A stretch of 64,000 nt of DNA from Sphingosinicella terrae (GCF_003347635.1 NZ_QDFY01000004.1:124001-188000), one strand, 5' to 3'. Shown: positions 16,902 to 25,720, counted from the stretch's first letter. Program-made: numbers and translations. Notes: generated from the letters alone by a model not told the origin.

Positions 16902-18536
16902 ATGACCTTGAACGCGATCGATGCCGCGGTCGTCATCGTCTATGCGATCGGGATCTTCGCGCTGGCGCAATATGTGTCGCGAACCCGGCGAGGCGAGGAG
17001 ACGGACAGCGAGGATTATTTCCTGGCATCGCGATCGCTGCCCTGGTGGGCGATCGGCGCCTCGCTCATCGCGGCGAACATATCCGCCGAGCAGATCGTCG
17101 GCATGTCCGGCTCGGGCTACCAGATCGGCCTCGCCATCGCCTCCTACGAATGGATGTCGGCGCTGACCCTGCTCATCGTCGGCAAGTTCTTCCTGCCGAT
17201 CTTCCTCAGAAACCGCATCTACACGATGCCGCAATTCCTGGCGGAGCGGTACGGCCGCAATATCCGGATCCTGATGGCGATCTTCTGGCTCGCTCTGTAC
17301 GTCTTCGTGAACCTGACCTCGATCATCTGGCTGGGTTCGATCGCCGTCACCCGCGTCGCCGGCATCGACCAGGATGTCGCCCTGTTCGGCCTCGGCGCCT
17401 TCGCGCTCGCCTACCAGCTCCGCGGCGGGCTCAAGGCGGTGGCGCTGACCGACATCGTCCAGGTCACCCTGCTCGTCGCCGGGGGGCTGATGGTGACCGG
17501 TCTCACCCTCGACCGTCTCGGCGAGGGTCAGGGAATCCTCGCCGGCTTCGGCCGCCTGACCAGCGAGCTGCCCGGACATTTCGACATGATCCTGTCGCCC
17601 GACAATCCCTTCTACAAGGACCTGCCCGGCCTGTCGGTGCTGATCGGCGGCATGTGGATCGCCAATCTCAGCTATTGGGGCTTCAACCAATATATCATCC
17701 AGCGGGCGCTGGCGGCGAAGGACCTCAAGGAAGCGCAGAAGGGCGTCGTCTTCGCCGCTTACCTGAAGCTGCTCATGCCGGTGATCATCGTCCTTCCGGG
17801 TATCGCCGCGGTGCTCATCGAACCGGGCCTGGCGCGGCCGGACGAGGCCTATCCGTCGATGATGCGGCTGCTGCCGACCGGCATACTCGGCCTCGTCTTC
17901 GCCGCCTTGTGCGCGGCGATCGTCGCCTCGACCGCGTCCAAGATCAATTCGGTGGCGACCATCTTCACGCTCGATCTCTATGCCCGCTTCAGGGCCGCGC
18001 CCGGCGCCGCCGCGCCCGAAGGCGATGTCGCCGCGCCGCAAATCGATCCGGGGGCGAGCCACACCCAGGCGGCGCGCGAGCGCGAGCTCGTCCGGGTCGG
18101 CCGGATCGCGGCGGTGGTGGCGACGGCGATCGCGGTCCTCACCGCCCGGCCGCTGCTCGGCGGCTTCGACCAGGGCTTCCAATATATCCAGGAATTCACC
18201 GGGTTCATCACGCCCGGGATCGTCGTGATCTTCCTGCTCGGCCTCTTCTGGAAGCAAGCGAGCGAGGCCGGCGCGATCGCGGCGGCCATCGCCTCGGGCC
18301 TGCTGTCGCTGCTCTTCTGGAAATTCTGGCCGGACCTGCCGTTCATGGACCGGATGGGCCTGGTGTTCCTCGCTTCGCTGGCGCTCGCGGTGGCGCTGTC
18401 ATTCGTCTTTCCGGCGGCAGCCGCGCGCAACCGCATCGTCACCGCCGATGTCGACTATCGAACGGGCGCCGGCTTCAACATGGCCGGGCTGGGCGTGATC
18501 CTGATCCTGATCGCGCTCTATGCCGCCTGGTGGTGA
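16902..18536 (+). CDS. sodium/sugar symporter, SSS (SLC5, vSGLT-like) family
   Basis: Inner-membrane Na+-coupled sugar transporter of 544 aa with about 14 membrane helices. Highly vSGLT-like stretches are visible: SLIAANISAEQIVGMSGSGY (about 50-70), the NLSYWGFNQYIIQRALAAK segment and TASKINSVATIFTLDLY near residue 350. These regions line the sugar and Na+ sites in vSGLT. The ATG at 16902 is preceded by GGAGGAGGGGGG, and it starts directly before the first helix. Divergent from the GH35-GH31 pair with 202 bp between. In this locus it would import monosaccharides released in the periplasm; galactose or glucose are likely by analogy, but fucose or xylose cannot be excluded. Confidence 0.9.
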   Translation: MTLNAIDAAVVIVYAIGIFALAQYVSRTRRGEETDSEDYFLASRSLPWWAIGASLIAANISAEQIVGMSGSGYQIGLAIASYEWMSALTLLIVGKFFLPIFLRNRIYTMPQFLAERYGRNIRILMAIFWLALYVFVNLTSIIWLGSIAVTRVAGIDQDVALFGLGAFALAYQLRGGLKAVALTDIVQVTLLVAGGLMVTGLTLDRLGEGQGILAGFGRLTSELPGHFDMILSPDNPFYKDLPGLSVLIGGMWIANLSYWGFNQYIIQRALAAKDLKEAQKGVVFAAYLKLLMPVIIVLPGIAAVLIEPGLARPDEAYPSMMRLLPTGILGLVFAALCAAIVASTASKINSVATIFTLDLYARFRAAPGAAAPEGDVAAPQIDPGASHTQAARERELVRVGRIAAVVATAIAVLTARPLLGGFDQGFQYIQEFTGFITPGIVVIFLLGLFWKQASEAGAIAAAIASGLLSLLFWKFWPDLPFMDRMGLVFLASLALAVALSFVFPAAAARNRIVTADVDYRTGAGFNMAGLGVILILIALYAAWW

Positions 18537-18577
18537 GCCTGGAGCGGCCTGAACGGCGATGTCCGGAACCAGAGCTT

Positions 18578-19717
18578 CTAGGCAATGACGTCGGACCCGA
18601 TGTCCCCGACCGTGACGCAACCGGTGAGCGTCATCGCGACCTTCATCTCGGCCCGGATCAGCCTGAGCAAATGGCCGACCCCCACTTCGCCGCGACCGGC
18701 GAGGGCATAGGCCCAGGCGCGGCCGATCAGGACGCCCTTCGCACCCAGCGCCATCATCCGGACCACGTCGAGGCCGGAGCGGACGCCGCCGTCGGCGAGA
18801 ATCGTCAGCCGGTCCCCGACCGCCTCGGCGATCGGCGGAAGCGCGCGGGCGGTGGAAAGGACGCCGTCCAGCTGCCGCCCGCCATGGTTGGAGACGACGA
18901 TGCCGTCGGCGCCGACCGCGGCCGCCTCCCGGGCATCGTCGGGATCGAGAATGCCCTTGATGATCAGCGGGCCGTCCCAATGGGCGCGGATCCAGTCGAG
19001 GTCCCTCCAGGTGACGCTCGAATCGAAATTGCCGCTCATCCAGCCGAGGAAGTCCTCGAGCCCGCTCCTCGGACCGAGCAGAGGCGCGATATTGCCCAGA
19101 TTGTGGGGGCGGCCGTGGAGCCCGACATCCCAGGCCCAGCGCGGGCGCGCCAGCACCTGGCCCAGCCGGCGCAGCTTGCCGCGCAGGCCCGGCGCACCGG
19201 CGAGGCCCGAATGGACGTCGCGGTAGCGCGAGCCGGGTACCGGAAGGTCGACGGTGAAGACCAAAGCGGCGCAGCCGGCGGTCTTCGCCTTGGCCAGCAT
19301 GTCGGCGAGGAAGACCCGGTCGCGAACCATGTAGAGCTGGAACCAGAAGGGGGAGCCGCAGCCGGCGGCGACCTCCTCGATCGGGCAGGCCGAGACGGTA
19401 GACAGCGTGAACGGCACGCCCGCCGCCGCCGCGGCGCGCGCCGCCTGGACCTCGCCGCGCCGTGCGTTGAGACCGGCCAGCCCCACCGGCGCCAACGCCA
19501 CCGGCATCGCCCAGTCCTGGCCGAACAGACGGGTCGAAAGATCGATGCGGGTGACGTCGCGAAGGACCCGCTGGCGCAGCGCTACCGCCTGGAGATCGGC
19601 GACGTTGCGGTGCAAGGTCACCTCGTCATAGGAACCGCCGTCTATATATTCGAACAGGAAATGCGGCAGCCGCGCCTTGGCGAGACGCCGATAATCGTTG
19701 CCCGATGCCGCCGTCAT
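18578..19717 (-). CDS. lldD: FMN-dependent alpha-hydroxy-acid oxidoreductase (L-lactate dehydrogenase type)
   Basis: 379-aa FMN enzyme of the LldD/glycolate-oxidase/mandelate-dehydrogenase family, which oxidises L-2-hydroxy acids to 2-oxo acids. Visible family features are [12 protein letters not shown] near the start, the PVGLAGL FMN loop (about 78-84), the catalytic [11 protein letters not shown] with His278 and Arg281, and the phosphate-binding [20 protein letters not shown]. No signal peptide or membrane helix is seen, so it is probably a peripheral inner-membrane or soluble dehydrogenase. GGGAGG lies five bases before the ATG. It is divergent from the UxaA pair. L-lactate is the common substrate, and L-lactate is also an end product of the oxidative L-fucose route, which fits the fucosidase upstream. 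The substrate is inferred. Confidence 0.85.
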   Translation of the reverse strand: MTAASGNDYRRLAKARLPHFLFEYIDGGSYDEVTLHRNVADLQAVALRQRVLRDVTRIDLSTRLFGQDWAMPVALAPVGLAGLNARRGEVQAARAAAAAGVPFTLSTVSACPIEEVAAGCGSPFWFQLYMVRDRVFLADMLAKAKTAGCAALVFTVDLPVPGSRYRDVHSGLAGAPGLRGKLRRLGQVLARPRWAWDVGLHGRPHNLGNIAPLLGPRSGLEDFLGWMSGNFDSSVTWRDLDWIRAHWDGPLIIKGILDPDDAREAAAVGADGIVVSNHGGRQLDGVLSTARALPPIAEAVGDRLTILADGGVRSGLDVVRMMALGAKGVLIGRAWAYALAGRGEVGVGHLLRLIRAEMKVAMTLTGCVTVGDIGSDVIA

Positions 19718-19926
19718 CCGTCCCTCCCGGTCCGCGGGCGACTATCGGACAAACCGCCGGTGCCGTCGAGACGGAGCTAAGGTCGGGCCATCTTGGGCTT
19801 CCCCTCGAGCGTCCGCCGCTGCAATTTGCCGGGAGCGCCTATCGGACGCGAACCAAGCCAACGAGGATGTCCCCGCATGGACCAGTCTATCCCAGCGCCA
19901 GACAAGCTGACGGTCCGGTCGCTACC

Positions 19927-20235
19927 ATGAGCGGGCCCAAGCTGATCCTGCTCGACCCGCGCGACAATGTGCTGGTCTGTACCGCGCCGATCGCGGCCGG
20001 CGAGGCGCTGCCGATCGATGGCGCGGTGGTGGCCGCGCCCGAGGATGTCGCCGTCGGCCACAAGGTCGCCCGCGTGGACCTCGCCGACGGCGAGAAGGTG
20101 CTGAAATACGGCGCGCCGATCGGATCGATGAAGGCGGCGGCTGCGAAAGGCGCATGGATCCATATGCATAACATGAAGAGCGACTATATCCCGACTCATG
20201 ATCGCAAGACCGCCAGCCAAAGCAGCACCGCATGA
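19927..20235 (+). CDS. UxaA-family dehydratase small subunit (SAF domain)
   Basis: 102-aa SAF-domain protein equal to the N-terminal part of altronate/galactarate dehydratases. The LDPRDNVLVCTAPIAAGEAL beginning and the HMHNMKSDY end match the SAF fold with its conserved HxHN motif. It is encoded as a separate small subunit, as in many bacteria, and its stop overlaps the large-subunit start (ATGA), so the two are translated together. An in-frame ATG at 19867 with GAGG directly before it would add 20 residues; the shorter form fits the family better. The likely role is dehydration of a sugar acid to a 2-keto-3-deoxy acid together with the next gene. Confidence 0.82.
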   Translation: MSGPKLILLDPRDNVLVCTAPIAAGEALPIDGAVVAAPEDVAVGHKVARVDLADGEKVLKYGAPIGSMKAAAAKGAWIHMHNMKSDYIPTHDRKTASQSSTA

Positions 20236-21437
20236 TTGAAGCCTATCTCCGCGCCGACGGCCGCAAGGGCATCCGCAACGTCGTCGCGGTCGCCTATCTG
20301 GTCGAGTGCGCGCATCATGTGGCGCGGCGTATCGTCGACAAGGTCGATCATCCGGACGTCCAGCTGATCGGCTTTCCGGGCTGCTTTCCCAATGCCTATG
20401 CCGCGAAGATCATGCGCGCGATCGCGACCCACCCCAATGTCGGCGGGATGGTGATCGTGTCCCTGGGCTGCGAGAGCTTCGATCGCGAGGGGCTGAGGGA
20501 AGCAGTCCTGGCGAGCGGCCGTCCGGCCGAACTGCTCGTCATCCAGCAGGAAGGCGGCACCCGCGCGACGATCGACGCGGGGGTCGCCGCTGTCGAACGG
20601 GTCCGCGCCGCCGCCGAGGCGCCGCGCGTGGAGATGGGGATCGACGAACTGATCGTCGGCACGATCTGCGGCGGATCGGATGGGACCAGCGGTATCACCG
20701 CCAATCCCGCCGTGGGGCGCGCTTTCGACCGCCTGGTCGCGGAAGGGGCGACCTGCCTGTTCGAGGAGACGGGCGAGCTGGTCGGCTGCGAGGGCGTGAT
20801 GGCGGACCGGGCGGTGACGCCCGAGCTGGCTCGCGAGATCGTCGCCTGCGTCGAGAAGGCCGAGAACTACTACCGGGTGATGGGCTTCGGCAGCTTCGCG
20901 CCGGGCAATGCCGAGGGCGGCCTGACGACGCTCGAGGAGAAATCGATGGGCGCCTATTCCAAGTCGGGGGCCTCGCCGATCAGCGGCATCGTCAAGCCCG
21001 GCGACCTGCCGCCGCAAGGCGGTCTCTATCTGCTCGACGTCGTCCCCGACGGCGAGCCTCGCTTCGGCTTTCCCAACATCTCCGACAATGCCGAGATCGT
21101 CGAGCTGATCGCCTGCGGCGCCCATCTCACCTTGTTCACGACCGGCCGCGGATCGGTGGTCGGATCGGCGATCGCGCCGGTGATCAAGATCTGCGCCAAC
21201 CCGGAGACGGCCCGCCGCCTCAAGGACGATATGGACGTCAATGCCGGCCGCATCCTCGAAGGCGAAGCGACGCTCGAGGAGGTCGGCGACGAGATCTACC
21301 GCCGCGTGCTCGAGATCGCGGCGGGACGGCGCACCGTTTCAGAGGAACTCGGCCATCAGGAATTCATCCTGACCTACAAGGCGTTCGATCCGATCGGCCC
21401 CGATTGCCTGCCGCTCTCCGCACGGACGGCCGCCTGA
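20232..21437 (+). CDS. UxaA-family sugar-acid dehydratase large subunit
   Basis: 401-aa catalytic subunit of the altronate/D-galactarate dehydratase (UxaA C-terminal) family. Family stretches visible are DGRKGIRNVVAVAYLVEC at the start, LGCESF (about 78), the TICGGSDGTSGITANPAVG segment (about 140-160), ENYYRVMGFGSFAPGNAEGGLTT, and FTTGRGSVVGSAIAPVIKI. It needs the SAF partner encoded in the overlapping upstream gene. Enzymes of this family act on uronic- or aldonic-type acids with iron as cofactor. In this locus, next to a fucosidase and an L-lactate oxidase, an L-fuconate or galactonate-type substrate is attractive; altronate or galactarate (from pectin) is the textbook alternative. No isomerase or aldolase is present nearby to settle it. 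Confidence 0.85.
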   Translation: MIEAYLRADGRKGIRNVVAVAYLVECAHHVARRIVDKVDHPDVQLIGFPGCFPNAYAAKIMRAIATHPNVGGMVIVSLGCESFDREGLREAVLASGRPAELLVIQQEGGTRATIDAGVAAVERVRAAAEAPRVEMGIDELIVGTICGGSDGTSGITANPAVGRAFDRLVAEGATCLFEETGELVGCEGVMADRAVTPELAREIVACVEKAENYYRVMGFGSFAPGNAEGGLTTLEEKSMGAYSKSGASPISGIVKPGDLPPQGGLYLLDVVPDGEPRFGFPNISDNAEIVELIACGAHLTLFTTGRGSVVGSAIAPVIKICANPETARRLKDDMDVNAGRILEGEATLEEVGDEIYRRVLEIAAGRRTVSEELGHQEFILTYKAFDPIGPDCLPLSARTAA

Positions 21438-21538
21438 GCGAGCGAACGTTCGCGGCCGCAAAGTCCGTCGGACAGCGAAGCGCCGCTTGGAGCGGCCGCA
21501 GGGGATGATAAGATGGGCTCGTCCAAGGGAGACTCGCC

Positions 21539-21928
21539 ATGGCCCCGCTCGTCCGTGCTCTTTCGCTCCTGCTCCTCGCCGCCGCCTCGACAGCGCACTG
21601 GGCGCCCGCTCTGGCTCAGCGCACTTCCGAACGCCCCAATGATCTCGCGGCGCAGGTCGAGGGCACCTATCATGGCGACGTCATCTCCGACGCCCGCGGC
21701 AGCTCTCGAGAAGGGGTGACGATCACCGTCACGCGGGTCGGGCCGAACCAGGTCGAGGTGAGCAGCGATTACCGGCGCATCCCCACCGTCCGCATCCGCA
21801 TCGAGCAGGCGATGAGCGCGATCGTCCAGGCGGACGGCGACTACGTCTTCCTGATCCAGCGCGACAGCGATCCCGATATGCTCAACCTGACCATCGACGA
21901 CGCTTCGCTGGCGGTGCGGCGGCGGTAG
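21539..21928 (+). CDS. small exported protein of unknown function
   Basis: 129 residues with a clear Sec signal peptide (MAPLVRALSLLLLAAASTA to about PALAQ). The mature part is about 100 residues, predicted mainly beta: GTYHGDVISD, GVTITVTRVGPNQVEVSSDY, VRIRIEQAM and NLTIDDASLAVRRR. The pattern looks like a small lipocalin- or calycin-like sandwich, but I do not recognise the family. GGGAG lies just upstream of the ATG. Its stop is 10 bp from that of the convergent hydrolase, and a 12-bp perfect palindrome of unknown meaning lies at 21442-21453 upstream. A periplasmic location is inferred. Confidence 0.6.
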   Translation: MAPLVRALSLLLLAAASTAHWAPALAQRTSERPNDLAAQVEGTYHGDVISDARGSSREGVTITVTRVGPNQVEVSSDYRRIPTVRIRIEQAMSAIVQADGDYVFLIQRDSDPDMLNLTIDDASLAVRRR

Positions 21929-21938
21929 GCCGTCTCCC

Positions 21939-23033
21939 TCAGTTCAGCACTGTCTCGCGCAGCCAATCCGTCATCGCCTCGTGATAGCCTTCGGCCGGCT
22001 GGTGCCCGGCCATCGTCAGCATCTCGCGCAGCCCGCCCGTTTCAGCCCGGTGGAGGTTGTGGTTTCCATCCGGGAACGTCCGGATCGTCAGCCTCGCTCT
22101 CGGATTGCGACCGATCGTCCTAGCGTAGAGCGCCGCGGTGCTGCGCCAGTTCACGTTGCGATCCTTCTCGCCGAACAGGGCCAGCACGGGCACGTTCACC
22201 CGGGAGAGCCTCTCGGCGAAAGCTGGCACATAGACCATCAGACCAGTGCCCGGATCGACCGTGAACGCGCCGCTGGAGAAGCGACGCTGCTCTATCGTGA
22301 AGGCGCTCTCGTCGACGGCGGCACCGCCTCCAAAGAGCGCCATGAAGGGGTCGTTTCGCAGGTTCTCCGTCGCCGCCATATAGTCTTCGAAGGTGCCGCC
22401 GCGACTGGTGATCTCGAAGCCGCGGCGCCACTCGTCGACCAGTCTCTCGGTCTCCCCCGCGCTTCGGCCTTCGATCGGAAGGTTCGATTCCAGCAAATAG
22501 GGGAAGTTCTCGAGAGCGTCCGTGCCGCTTACCGAGATCCAGAAGGCGATGCCCGGATCGCGGGTGATCGCCAGCGGCGCGATCCAGCCCGCACGGCTGA
22601 TCCCCCAGAGGCCGATCCGTTCGGCGCCGGGCAGCCGGCTATCCCGCAGCTGCCGGGCGGCGTCGATCACCTCCTCGGCGCTGCTCTCGACCGGCTGATT
22701 GATGTCGAACTCACCCTCGCTGTCGCCACAACCCGGCTTGTCCCAGACCACGGTCGCGATCCCGAGACGCGTGAAGAGGCTGCGAAGATCGTGATAGGAT
22801 GTGCGTCCCGCCACGTCGGTGGCGCCATAGCCATGAACGATGACGACCATCGCCCGTGCCGGCCGGCCCGCTGGAAGATCGATGAACCCGACCAGTCGCT
22901 TTCCGCCGGAGACGAACTCGAACCTCTGCGTGTCCATCGCCGCCGCACTGTCGGTTTGCGCCGCGCGCGCGGCGCTTCCCGAGCCGACGAGCAAGGCCCA
23001 GGCCAGCACCGCACACAGCAGGATCCTGTTCAT
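21939..23033 (-). CDS. exported alpha/beta hydrolase
   Basis: 364-aa alpha/beta-fold hydrolase with a Sec signal peptide (MNRILLCAVLAWALLVG to ARAAQ). The oxyanion-hole HGYGATDVAG motif is near residue 70. The nucleophile elbow reads GISRAG, with Asp in FGEKDRNVNW and His in DGNHNLH, completing a Ser-Asp-His triad. The layout resembles periplasmic serine esterases and S9-like peptidases (prolyl-oligopeptidase superfamily) with a lid region around residues 190-270. The ATG at 23033 is set by the signal peptide. It stands alone: convergent with the small exported protein and divergent from the TM2 gene. Substrate unknown. Confidence 0.78.
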   Translation of the reverse strand: MNRILLCAVLAWALLVGSGSAARAAQTDSAAAMDTQRFEFVSGGKRLVGFIDLPAGRPARAMVVIVHGYGATDVAGRTSYHDLRSLFTRLGIATVVWDKPGCGDSEGEFDINQPVESSAEEVIDAARQLRDSRLPGAERIGLWGISRAGWIAPLAITRDPGIAFWISVSGTDALENFPYLLESNLPIEGRSAGETERLVDEWRRGFEITSRGGTFEDYMAATENLRNDPFMALFGGGAAVDESAFTIEQRRFSSGAFTVDPGTGLMVYVPAFAERLSRVNVPVLALFGEKDRNVNWRSTAALYARTIGRNPRARLTIRTFPDGNHNLHRAETGGLREMLTMAGHQPAEGYHEAMTDWLRETVLN

Positions 23034-23236
23034 GGCGCCATCCCCCGACCATCGGCAGCGCGGCGACGCGCGGTCGCCGGTACGAGAATGACCTAAGCGG
23101 GCCGGCAAGGGAAGCGGCCGCTGGGCGCAAGGCACTGCGCGTCAGGAGGCGCGGCGAACGGCTTCTCTCGACCGCTTGGACGTCATTGCAAATGCCGCCT
23201 CGCGCGCCATGATAGCGCACACAGGGGCGAGGACGG

Positions 23237-23704
23237 ATGCGCGGACAGGTTTTGGGCGTCGACACGCGGACGGGCGACGGCATCGTCGCCGGGAACGATG
23301 GCCGCCGCTATCGCTTCCGCCCGGCCGACTGGGCGCATCGCGGCGAGCCGGCGATCGGCATGGTCGTCGATTTCGAGGCCGAGGAGAATCGGGCGCTGAG
23401 CCTTTTCCCGGTTCCGGGCGCGACGCCAGCGCCAGTGCCCGCGGCCGCGGCCGCGGCCGCGCTCGCACCGGCGCAGGGTGACCGCAACAAATATGTGGCC
23501 GCGGTGATCGCCTTCCTGCTCGGGCCGCTCGGCATCCATCGCTTCTATCTGGGCCGGATCGGAACGGGCGTGCTGATGCTGATCCTCACCTGCACGGTGT
23601 TCGGCCTGCTCCTCTCCATCCCCTGGGCCTTCGTCGACATGATCCGATACCTGATCATGTCGGACCGGGAGTTCGAGCGGCGCTACGGGCGCGGCCACGA
23701 CTGA
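23237..23704 (+). CDS. TM2-domain membrane protein with N-terminal soluble domain
   Basis: 155 aa. The N-terminal 50 residues (MRGQVLGVDTRTGDGIVAGN and on) form a small beta-rich domain reminiscent of cold-shock/OB-like modules. A low-complexity Ala/Pro linker follows (about 58-80). The C-terminal part is a TM2 domain with KYVAAVIAFLLGPLGIHRFYLGR and a second helix (GVLMLILTCTVFGLLLSIPW) ending in a DMIRYL segment. Family knowledge: TM2 proteins are short inner-membrane proteins of largely unknown role. The gene stands alone between the divergent hydrolase and the convergent PTS gene, whose stop is 14 bp away. Confidence 0.8.
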   Translation: MRGQVLGVDTRTGDGIVAGNDGRRYRFRPADWAHRGEPAIGMVVDFEAEENRALSLFPVPGATPAPVPAAAAAAALAPAQGDRNKYVAAVIAFLLGPLGIHRFYLGRIGTGVLMLILTCTVFGLLLSIPWAFVDMIRYLIMSDREFERRYGRGHD

Positions 23705-23718
23705 CCGCTGAAGGCCAT

Positions 23719-25419
23719 TCAGCTCGCGGCGAGGCGGCGGCGCAAGCTCTCCGCCCAGCTTTCCGCGCCGGGGCCGGTGAGGAGGTGAAGGCTGAGCGGC
23801 GAGGCGAAGGCGAAGCCGCGGGGCGCGAGCGGCGCGAGGCGCTTCCGATCCACCCCTTCGGCCGACGCGAGGGTGAGGCACAGCCTCGTCGAGAGCGCCT
23901 CGACGCCAAGGAGATTCGCGCCGCCGCCGAGCGCCTCGACCAGTTCGGCGGATGGCTCCGCCGCGGCGGGACCGGCGGCCAGGACGGCGCGTATATCGCC
24001 CGCGACCTGGTCGGCCTCCGGGCCGAGCACGACCTGGACCGCGTTTCCACCGGGCCGGACGAGACCACGTGCCCCCAACGCCTTGAGCCGGGGCTCGTCG
24101 ACGAGAGCCGGGTCGCCGAGCTCGAGACGGAGGCGGGTGGTGCAGGCGTCGACGCTGCGCAGATTGGCCACCCCGCCCAAGGCGGCGACCAGGGCTGCGG
24201 CGCGCTCCGGCAGATCGAGGGCGGCGACCGGCGCCGCTTTGCCGCCAGCGGCATCACGGCCGGGTGTCTTGAGGTCGAAGCGGGCGATGCAGAAGCGGAA
24301 GGCGTAATAATAGACCGCGAAATAGAGCAGGCCGACCGGCAGGAGGAGCAACGGCCGCGTCGAGGCGGGGAAGTTGATCAGATAGTCGAACAGGCCGGCG
24401 GAGAAACTGAAGCCGAGGCGCACCCCGAGCGCATCCATCAGCACCATCGACACCCCGGTGAGGGCCGCATGGACCAGATAGAGGACCGGAGCCAGGAACA
24501 TGAAGGTGAACTCGATCGGCTCGGTCACGCCGGTGAGGAAGGAGGTCAAGGCGAGCGAGAACAGCATGCCGCCGACGCTCGCCCTGCGCTCGGGCGGCGC
24601 GGCGCGATACATGGCAAGGCAGGCGGCGGGGAGGCCGAACATCATCACCGGAAAGAAACCCGCCATGAAGCCGCCGGCCGCCGGATCGCCGGCGAAGAAG
24701 CGCTGCAGATCGCCGGTCGCGCCATTGAAATCGCCAAGGATGAACCAGGCCACGTTGTTGAGGATATGATGGAGGCCGGTGACGATCAGCAGTCGGTTGA
24801 GAAGGCCGTAGACGAACAGGCCGAACGGACCCGAGGCGACGACGGCACGGCTGATCCCATCGATGCCCTGCTCGAGCCAGGGAAAGCCGAGGCCGAACAG
24901 GAGGGCGCCGACGATGCCGGCGAGGCCGGCGGCGATCGGCACGAAACGCCGGCCGCCGAAGAAGGCGAGATATTCGGGCAGGCGGATGTTCGCGTAAGCG
25001 TTGTAGAGTTGGCCGGCGACAAGCCCGGCGAGGATGCCGGCGGGGACATTGAGCTTGGCGATCTCGCGCGCCTTCCACGCGGCGGCGGCGAGGTCACGCG
25101 CCGCCTGATCGGCGAATGCAGCGGTCGCCTCCGGCGGGACCGCCATGAGCGTCTTCGCCCCTTCCACCGTGACGAGATAGGCGACTGCGCCGGCGAGGCC
25201 GGCGGCGCCATGATTCTCCCGCGCCAGACCGACGGCAACGCCGATCGCGAAGAGCAGGCCGAGATTGGCAAAGATGGCGCTGCCTGCGGCGGCGACGAAG
25301 GCAATGTCGAGCAGATCGGGCTGGCCAAGGCGCAGCAGCAGGCCGGCGACCGGAAGCACGGCGATCGGCAGCATCAACGCGCGGCCGAGCGGCTGGAGGC
25401 GATCGAGGGCGAGGCGCAT
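23719..25419 (-). CDS. nagE: N-acetylglucosamine PTS permease, EIIC-EIIB with a second degenerate EIIB
   Basis: 566-aa PTS permease of the glucose/GlcNAc family. EIIC (about 1-370) has the helices and the LHHILNNVAWFILGDF and GVTEPIEFTFMFLAP motifs typical of NagE-type transporters. EIIB (about 400-475) carries the phosphorylatable Cys426 in VDACTTRLRLEL. A second EIIB-like repeat (about 490-566) reads VEALSTRLCLTL, with Leu509 where the cysteine should be, so it cannot carry phosphate. There is no EIIA here; it is supplied by the fused protein upstream. AAGGAG lies eight bases before the ATG at 25419. It takes up GlcNAc released by GH20 and makes GlcNAc-6-phosphate for NagA. Confidence 0.9.
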   Translation of the reverse strand: MRLALDRLQPLGRALMLPIAVLPVAGLLLRLGQPDLLDIAFVAAAGSAIFANLGLLFAIGVAVGLARENHGAAGLAGAVAYLVTVEGAKTLMAVPPEATAAFADQAARDLAAAAWKAREIAKLNVPAGILAGLVAGQLYNAYANIRLPEYLAFFGGRRFVPIAAGLAGIVGALLFGLGFPWLEQGIDGISRAVVASGPFGLFVYGLLNRLLIVTGLHHILNNVAWFILGDFNGATGDLQRFFAGDPAAGGFMAGFFPVMMFGLPAACLAMYRAAPPERRASVGGMLFSLALTSFLTGVTEPIEFTFMFLAPVLYLVHAALTGVSMVLMDALGVRLGFSFSAGLFDYLINFPASTRPLLLLPVGLLYFAVYYYAFRFCIARFDLKTPGRDAAGGKAAPVAALDLPERAAALVAALGGVANLRSVDACTTRLRLELGDPALVDEPRLKALGARGLVRPGGNAVQVVLGPEADQVAGDIRAVLAAGPAAAEPSAELVEALGGGANLLGVEALSTRLCLTLASAEGVDRKRLAPLAPRGFAFASPLSLHLLTGPGAESWAESLRRRLAAS

Positions 25420-25518
25420 CAGGCGGGCTCCTTCCGTCGCGAGTGCAGATGGGGAGCGCAGGGCCGAGCCGAGCGAGACACCGTCGCGCCGCGCCTCGCT
25501 CGAGCTGCTGTATTCTTG

Positions 25519-25681
25519 CACGCTAAGCCGCGAAGACGCGAAGCTATCTCGGCCCGCCACCCGTCATCCTGGCGGAAGCCAGGATCTCCCTTCCCTTCCA
25601 AAGGCGCAGGGAGATTACAGCTTTCGCTGGCATGACGCGGATGGAAACACCGCACCCTTTGCGTCTTTGCGTCTTTGCGTG
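25519..25681. repeat. nested inverted-repeat element (MITE/REP-like) between nagE and nagF
   Basis: The 301-bp gap 25420-25720 has no gene but is highly structured. Outer arms of 25 bp at 25519-25543 and 25657-25681 are inverted copies with about four mismatches; the right arm is three CTTTGCGT-type units. Inside lies a second inverted pair of 28 bp, at 25562-25589 and 25610-25637, whose left arm starts CGTCATCCTGGCGG and ends GGATCTCC. Both sequences look like dispersed alphaproteobacterial intergenic repeats, but the copy number in this genome is not known. The element lies inside the minus-strand nag operon and might form a stable mRNA hairpin that sets the nagF:nagE ratio. Confidence 0.75.
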
Positions 25682-25720
25682 AGAACGTTCGACGTTCGAG
25701 CGGGACAACGACTTCGGGCA

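Noticed and set aside
19718-19926. Search for an operator in the lldD/uxaA divergent region
   Set aside because: Only weak, short similarities (for example GGACCAGTCTATCC) were seen; nothing repeated or clearly palindromic.
21442-21453. 12-bp perfect palindrome GCGAACGTTCGC after the UxaA gene considered as a terminator
   Set aside because: No loop and no U-run; could be a chance palindrome or binding site, so not called.
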